Below are positions 6,851 to 10,284 of a stretch of DNA of 10,284 nt, in pieces (the first letter of the stretch is position 1; every line of letters begins with the position of its first letter). Location: positions 1 to 10,284 of the forward strand of contig JALVXE010000113.1 of the NCBI GenBank assembly GCA_027038385.1, read 5' to 3'. The DNA comes from Thermotogaceae bacterium (GTDB lineage: Bacteria; Thermotogota; Thermotogae; Thermotogales; Thermotogaceae). The position numbers and the translations under genes are program-made. The notes under the pieces were generated by a model. The model was not told the DNA's origin. It searched no databases and was given only the letters and a program-made list of their open reading frames with translations.

Positions 6851-7600
6851 ATGAAGATACTCATAACAAACGATGATGGTGTCACATCAGATGGTATATT
6901 AACCCTCGCGAAACGCCTTTCAAAGGAACACGAAGTGGTCGTGGTAGCTCCAGAATCGGAAAAAAGCGCGGTTGGCCACGCTATAACCATACATTTTCCC
7001 ATATGGCTTAAAGAGCTGAGCATTTGTAGCTATGCCAAGGTCTTTTCAACCACCGGAACTCCGGCAGATTGTGTAAAGCTCGGGATAGATGAACTCTTCA
7101 GAAATCCAGATCTGATCATAAGTGGGATAAACAGAGGGCCCAACCTTGGAACAGATGTCATATATTCTGGAACGGTATCCGGAGCAATGGAGGGATCGAT
7201 GAGCGGATATCCGGCGATAGCCGTATCAAGTGCGGATTACGCAAATCCGAACTACGAGTCAGCGGCGGAGTTCATCGCCATGTTTATAAAGGAGTTCGAT
7301 TTTTCTTCCCTCCCATCTTTCACAACGTTGAACATAAACGTCCCGGCGTTGGATTACGAGAAGATAAAAGGATGGAAATTTACAAGGCAGAGCAAAAGGC
7401 GTTGGCGGGATTTCTTTGAATCGAGAAAAGACCCCTTTGGAAGGACCTACTATTGGATGATGGGAGAGATAATAGAGGACGATGAAGATCCACTTGCAGA
7501 TTACAAAGCAGTTAAGGAAGGATACGTGTCGATAACGCCAATATCGGTCTTTTTGACAAACGAAGACTACCTTGAGAAGCTCCTAAACAACGGATTTTGA
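6851..7600 (+). CDS. surE: SurE 5'/3'-nucleotidase (survival protein)
   Basis: SurE is a metal-dependent phosphatase that removes phosphate from nucleoside 5'- and 3'-monophosphates and, in some species, from short polyphosphate. The 249-aa length is normal. The metal site is intact: the N-terminal ITNDDG has N7, D8 and D9, EKSAVGH carries S39, and SGINRGPN carries N94. The TTGTPADCVKLG block (67-78), the SGTVSGAMEG loop and the C-terminal KAVKEGYVSITPI strand are all present, and the overall sequence reads like T. maritima SurE. The start ATG follows AGGTGAG (6841-6847) at close spacing, 4 bases after the preceding stop, so it is the last gene of the plus-strand string. Its 3' end overlaps the convergent ABC ATPase gene by 34 bases. 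Placement after the pseudo-nitrilase pair is not explained by known SurE biology. Confidence 0.97.
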   Translation: MKILITNDDGVTSDGILTLAKRLSKEHEVVVVAPESEKSAVGHAITIHFPIWLKELSICSYAKVFSTTGTPADCVKLGIDELFRNPDLIISGINRGPNLGTDVIYSGTVSGAMEGSMSGYPAIAVSSADYANPNYESAAEFIAMFIKEFDFSSLPSFTTLNINVPALDYEKIKGWKFTRQSKRRWRDFFESRKDPFGRTYYWMMGEIIEDDEDPLADYKAVKEGYVSITPISVFLTNEDYLEKLLNNGF

Positions 7601-8244
7601 TTTCGAAATATCTCAAGAACCATTCCATCCCTTATAACAAGCTTTTTGCTTATAAATGCGTATCTCTCCGGCTCGTGAGTCGCAACGACAATTGTTTTTT
7701 CAGTCGAAATATCCTCTATCATCTCTAAAACCTCATCTGCGCTATCTGGATCGAGCATGGACAGTGGTTCGTCAAGAAGTAATACATCTGGGTCAAGTGC
7801 CACAACTGAGGCGATAGCAAGCCTTTGAAGCTGGCCCCCGGATAAAAGAGATGGATCGTAATCACGAAATTCCCAAAGTCCTACCTTCTTCAACACATAC
7901 TCAACCCGTTTCACCATCTCGTCCCTTTCCATGTTGATATTCTCAAGGCCGAACGCGACATCCTCTTCCACGGTCGCTCCTATGACCTGAGTTTGCGGGT
8001 TCTGAAAGACGTACCCAGAAATGCTTAGAAGTTCTTCCCTTCTCTTAACCTCTTTTCCGTCGAGATATATCTTTCCCTCTGAGGGCTTCTCTATACCGGC
8101 TAAGATTTTCAGCAAGGTGGTCTTCCCACTCCCGTTTCTCCCAAGGAGCAGATATTTCTCCTTGTCCTCAACAGTCAGATCAACGCCTCTGAAGATCCAC
8201 CTTCCATTTATCCTATAACCTACTTTTTCAAGACGGATCTGTAT
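7567..8244 (-). CDS. CbiO/EcfA-type ABC transporter ATPase with no canonical start codon
   Basis: This is an ABC ATPase of the energy-coupling-factor (cobalt/vitamin) class. Read from 8244 it gives 225 residues: Walker A GRNGSGKTT (35-43), YVFQNPQTQ with Q-loop Q81, ATVEEDVAFGLEN typical of the ECF class, LSGGQ (134-138), Walker B VLLLDEP and H-loop H190. All catalytic elements are intact. The frame stays open from a stop at 8446-8448 down to 7567, yet holds no ATG, GTG or TTG before the TTG at 8115, which lies just past the P-loop lysine. A real start must be ATA at 8244 (preceded by AAGGGGG), ATC at 8238 (preceded by AGGA), another non-standard codon, or there is a sequence error. I chose ATA because MQIRLEKVGYRI fits the usual N-terminal strand. 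At 225 aa it lacks roughly 50 C-terminal residues common in EcfA. No EcfT or substrate-binding subunit is in the window. The 5' end overlaps the methyltransferase gene. Confidence 0.8.
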   Translation of the reverse strand: MQIRLEKVGYRINGRWIFRGVDLTVEDKEKYLLLGRNGSGKTTLLKILAGIEKPSEGKIYLDGKEVKRREELLSISGYVFQNPQTQVIGATVEEDVAFGLENINMERDEMVKRVEYVLKKVGLWEFRDYDPSLLSGGQLQRLAIASVVALDPDVLLLDEPLSMLDPDSADEVLEMIEDISTEKTIVVATHEPERYAFISKKLVIRDGMVLEIFRNQNPLFRSFSR

Positions 8245-8819
8245 ATCCTGATTCCCCCTTCTTTCCAGATGTCTTCGACATTTCCGAAAATCTCTTCCAT
8301 GAATTTCTTTATCCGCGAGCCGCCTTTGTTGTGAAATGCCACAACTTGCAAGAATCCGCCAACGTTTAGATGATATTTTGATTCTTTTATAAGTCTCATC
8401 CAGACTTCTTTTCCAGCAGCTATTGGTGGGTTCATAACTATCATGTCAAATTTCATATCTTTCCATGGCTTGTATCCATTCCCATGTCTTATCTCCACAT
8501 CTACGTTGTTGTCTTTCGCGTTTATCTTAGAAAATTCAACGGCTCTTTTGTTTATATCGCTCATGTAGACTTCAAGATCCGGATATTCTTTCTTCAGAGT
8601 TATCCCGATGACACCGTACCCGCATCCAAGATCCAGGACACTCTTCCCATCGACTATTAGGTGTTCTATTAATATCTTTGTAGCCTTATCTATGTGCTTG
8701 TACGCGTAAACTCCGCTTGCGGATTTGAATTTGTATTCATGTCCATTTTTGAGCTTTAATGTGTGCTCTCGAATTTTCAAAGGAGTGGTGGGGTTCTCCG
8801 AGTAGTAGTGCTCGAACAT
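8220..8819 (-). CDS. RsmC/MJ0882-type class I SAM-dependent methyltransferase
   Basis: The protein has 199 aa and a single Rossmann-type methyltransferase domain. It opens with EHYYSENP, typical of the RsmC-like group. The SAM-binding motif is VLDLGCGYGVIG (61-72), an acidic strand end follows at SDIN (87-90), and the catalytic NPPI motif is at 130-133. RsmC and RlmG methylate guanine N2 in rRNA and have a duplicated domain of about 340 residues. This short single-domain form resembles archaeal MJ0882 and many bacterial homologues, so an rRNA or other RNA guanine is the likely target but is unproven. A GTG further upstream at 8840 is in frame. The strong AGGAGGTGA (8832-8824) lies after it and ideally before the ATG at 8819, so I place the start there. 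It is separated by 4 bases from the upstream gene and overlaps the ABC ATPase downstream. Confidence 0.9.
   Translation of the reverse strand: MFEHYYSENPTTPLKIREHTLKLKNGHEYKFKSASGVYAYKHIDKATKILIEHLIVDGKSVLDLGCGYGVIGITLKKEYPDLEVYMSDINKRAVEFSKINAKDNNVDVEIRHGNGYKPWKDMKFDMIVMNPPIAAGKEVWMRLIKESKYHLNVGGFLQVVAFHNKGGSRIKKFMEEIFGNVEDIWKEGGIRIYRSVLKK
8246..8260 (-). promoter_or_regulatory. Candidate ribosome-binding sites for the ABC ATPase
   Basis: On the minus strand AAGGGGG (8260-8254) resembles AAGGAGG with one mismatch and lies 9 bases before the ATA at 8244. AGGA (8249-8246) lies 7 bases before the ATC at 8238. Both fall inside the end of the methyltransferase gene. They are the only visible support for translation beginning upstream of the P-loop at a non-standard codon. 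Translational coupling with the methyltransferase stop at 8222-8220 could also help. Confidence 0.35.
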
Positions 8820-8823
8820 CTGT

Positions 8824-8832
8824 TCACCTCCT
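8824..8832 (-). promoter_or_regulatory. Strong Shine-Dalgarno site that sets the methyltransferase start
   Basis: The minus-strand AGGAGGTGA is an almost perfect anti-16S match, 4 bases before the ATG at 8819-8817. It overlaps the last codons and the TGA of the upstream secreted-protein gene, so translation of the two may be coupled. It rules against the earlier in-frame GTG at 8840. Confidence 0.85.
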
Positions 8833-9480
8833 GTAATCACTCTTCACACCTTTCAAGGAAGAAAAAGATATGGGAATCTCCGGAAAACCCTGTGCATAAG
8901 GGGTGTACTCATAAGGCGCGAAGAAGACTACTATTCCCCAGCTTGTTATGTAAAAGCTCTGGTCATCACCGATGCTCTCAAACTTGCTGATCGTTGGGAC
9001 TCGCTTGAAGTACTCCTTGACGAATTCGTTTATCTGCGATTTCCAATCCGTTCCTTCTACAAAAAGATCTCCAAGCTTTAAGAGTTTTTGCTCTTTCAAA
9101 TCGTAGTTTACAACTCTTCTTGATGGCATTCCGTGCGCTCCTCCAGTGTAAGCATAGTCTTCGAAAACCACGCTGACTAATCTATCATCAAAACGTTTTA
9201 TCGAGAATCCGAGGTAATAGGAAGTTCTGAAACCACTCTTTATGTTCTTTGCCAAGTCATCTTTCCAGTTGCTCCACATCGAGCTCACTGTGCTCTCAAG
9301 TACCCCGTTGAGATTTTCGAATTTCTCACCAAAAAACTGCGGGTACTTTATATTTAAGATCTTTGAGCTATAGAATATCACCCTGTAATCCATTCTCTTC
9401 ACGTTTCCAAACTCACTCGGTATGTCTATTCCGAAAGCAATCAAAGGCAAAATCGAGAGAAATACGATGAACTTTCTCAT
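8824..9480 (-). CDS. Secreted DUF4163/DUF3298 (PdaC/RsiV-like) protein
   Basis: The protein has 218 aa with an N-terminal signal peptide: MRK, a hydrophobic core of about 13 residues, and probable cleavage near residue 18. There is no lipobox cysteine. The body matches the two-part domain shared by PdaC and RsiV-like proteins. The DUF4163 half carries YYLGFSIKRF and VSVVFEDYAYTGGAHG, with GGAHG at 113-117. The DUF3298 half carries NYDLKEQKLLKLGDLF, then FYITSWGIVVFF and PYAQGFPEI (194-202). Proteins with this pair sit outside the membrane. Some act on or bind peptidoglycan and some are anti-sigma or lysozyme-binding proteins, but here there is no added catalytic domain or membrane anchor apart from the signal peptide. 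Its ATG overlaps the oxidoreductase stop by 4 bases. The function in this operon is unknown. Confidence 0.85.
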   Translation of the reverse strand: MRKFIVFLSILPLIAFGIDIPSEFGNVKRMDYRVIFYSSKILNIKYPQFFGEKFENLNGVLESTVSSMWSNWKDDLAKNIKSGFRTSYYLGFSIKRFDDRLVSVVFEDYAYTGGAHGMPSRRVVNYDLKEQKLLKLGDLFVEGTDWKSQINEFVKEYFKRVPTISKFESIGDDQSFYITSWGIVVFFAPYEYTPYAQGFPEIPISFSSLKGVKSDYRR

Positions 9481-10283
9481 TCATTCCACCTCCTTATCTT
9501 CACCGGAAAATGATGGTAAACGGAAGCGTGTGAGTAATCATTTTGGGAATCTTCGGGAACCACCTGGTTGACATTCCAACCCACTATCGACTCCCAAAAA
9601 GCCTTGTACGCTACAACCAATCCTTTTGGAACGTTTGGATCTATTTTCACCTTGACAATCACTTCTCCTGCTTTGCTTTTCAAGATCACTTTTTCTTCGT
9701 CTCTAAGATTCAACCTCTCTGCATCGATTTTTGATATGTGAACGAACGGATCATCTATTCCGTACGTGTTGTGATACTGACTACTTATAGTCATGCTGTA
9801 AGTTGGTGTGATCATCAAAAGTTCACCTTCAGGTATATTCCCAAGATCTTCAAACGCCTTTTTCACCTTATCTCCAAACAAATCCACTTTTCTTAGGTTG
9901 CAAACCTTCTTCTTTCTCTTCAGTATCTTTTTTTCCAAAAGCTCTTCGTAATTCAACCCGGAATCCTCAAGGACCCTTCTTATGATACTCTCCTCAGATT
10001 CGTAAAGATAGGGATCATCATACTCCAGAGCTTTTGCGATCATCATAGAAGCTTCACGATTACTCTTTCCGGCGATTTTCAAAACTGGCTCGTTTATAGA
10101 GACATACGAATGATAGTAAGAATCTGCTATATCGAATCTTTCAAAGAAGGTATTTGCTGGAAGAACAACATCTGCTACCGTTGCGGTGTCTGTCATGAAG
10201 ATATCGTGAACAACGGTGAATATTTCTTTTTCTCTTATCAAAGATTTGAACCGCTCTGGATTTGGTAGAGTTGCGGCTGGATT
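9477..10283 (-). CDS. Molybdopterin oxidoreductase, C-terminal part, 5' end outside window
   Basis: The frame is open to the right edge of the window. Reading in from the edge gives NPAATLPNPERF, the classic SNP...A.T.P stretch of the molybdopterin oxidoreductase domain. Then come TVVHDIFMTDTATVADVVLPANTFFE, where the family has FMTDTA, ADIVLPA and T.FE. The TTG at 10241 is therefore internal. The last 110 residues are the molybdopterin-dinucleotide-binding beta-barrel domain: LLMITPTYSM, VHISKIDAERLNL, GEVIVKVKI, and a final GWNVNQVVPE and YSHASVYHHF. The 268 visible residues are about the last third of such an enzyme. The metal ligand (Cys, Sec, Ser or Asp) and any N-terminal 4Fe-4S cluster lie outside, so substrate and metal (Mo or W) cannot be told. 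It is cytoplasmic or exported depending on the missing end. The stop overlaps the next gene start (ATGA). Confidence 0.93.
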   Translation of the reverse strand, partial: NPAATLPNPERFKSLIREKEIFTVVHDIFMTDTATVADVVLPANTFFERFDIADSYYHSYVSINEPVLKIAGKSNREASMMIAKALEYDDPYLYESEESIIRRVLEDSGLNYEELLEKKILKRKKKVCNLRKVDLFGDKVKKAFEDLGNIPEGELLMITPTYSMTISSQYHNTYGIDDPFVHISKIDAERLNLRDEEKVILKSKAGEVIVKVKIDPNVPKGLVVAYKAFWESIVGWNVNQVVPEDSQNDYSHASVYHHFPVKIRRWNE

Positions 10284-10284
10284 T

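Noticed and set aside
7639..7651. Hairpin AAGC-TTTTT-GCTT as a terminator after surE
   Set aside because: The stem is only 4 base pairs, lies inside the ABC ATPase coding region, and is not followed by a T run.
8113..8115. TTG at 8115 as the start of the ABC ATPase
   Set aside because: It would remove the whole Walker A motif, which is perfectly coded immediately upstream in the same frame.
10239..10241. TTG at 10241 as the start of the oxidoreductase gene
   Set aside because: The frame continues to the window edge with conserved family sequence (NPAATLPNP), so the codon is internal.

Overview
The window looks like a chromosomal segment of a thermophilic bacterium of the Thermotogota, or a close relative. 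The SurE protein reads very like the Thermotoga maritima enzyme as I remember it, including the C-terminal YYWMMGE and EGYVSITPI stretches. Arg codons are mostly AGA/AGG, Ile is often ATA, TTG starts are used, and genes are packed with 4-base stop/start overlaps. The assignment rests on motif memory, not a search. There is no intergenic stretch longer than 13 bases, so there is no room for free-standing promoters, riboswitches or RNA genes, and I see no insertion sequence, CRISPR array or tRNA.

Positions 1-7600 form one plus-strand gene string. It contains a 5'-truncated YqeY/GatB-like protein, an atypical MogA/MoaB-like protein, a MoeA fused to a periplasmic-binding-protein-like domain, and a canonical MogA/MoaB. 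These are followed by a 762-aa polytopic membrane protein with a cytoplasmic GAF-like tail, two adjacent proteins that look like catalytically degenerate nitrilase-superfamily members, and SurE. The middle genes concern insertion of molybdenum or tungsten into molybdopterin. The membrane protein and the two nitrilase-like proteins overlap each other by ATGA and form the least explained part of the window.

Positions 7567-10284 form a minus-strand string, read right to left. It contains the C-terminal part of a molybdopterin oxidoreductase, a secreted DUF4163/DUF3298 protein, an RsmC-type methyltransferase, and a CbiO/EcfA-type ABC ATPase. The ATPase has no ATG, GTG or TTG codon in frame upstream of its P-loop. 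The two strings converge and their last genes overlap tail to tail by 34 bp.

The simplest functional link is that the MoeA/MogA genes on the plus strand help make the cofactor used by enzymes such as the oxidoreductase on the minus strand. The best candidate for an undescribed system is the membrane protein plus the tandem pseudo-nitrilases (3174-6846). No function is assigned to it.
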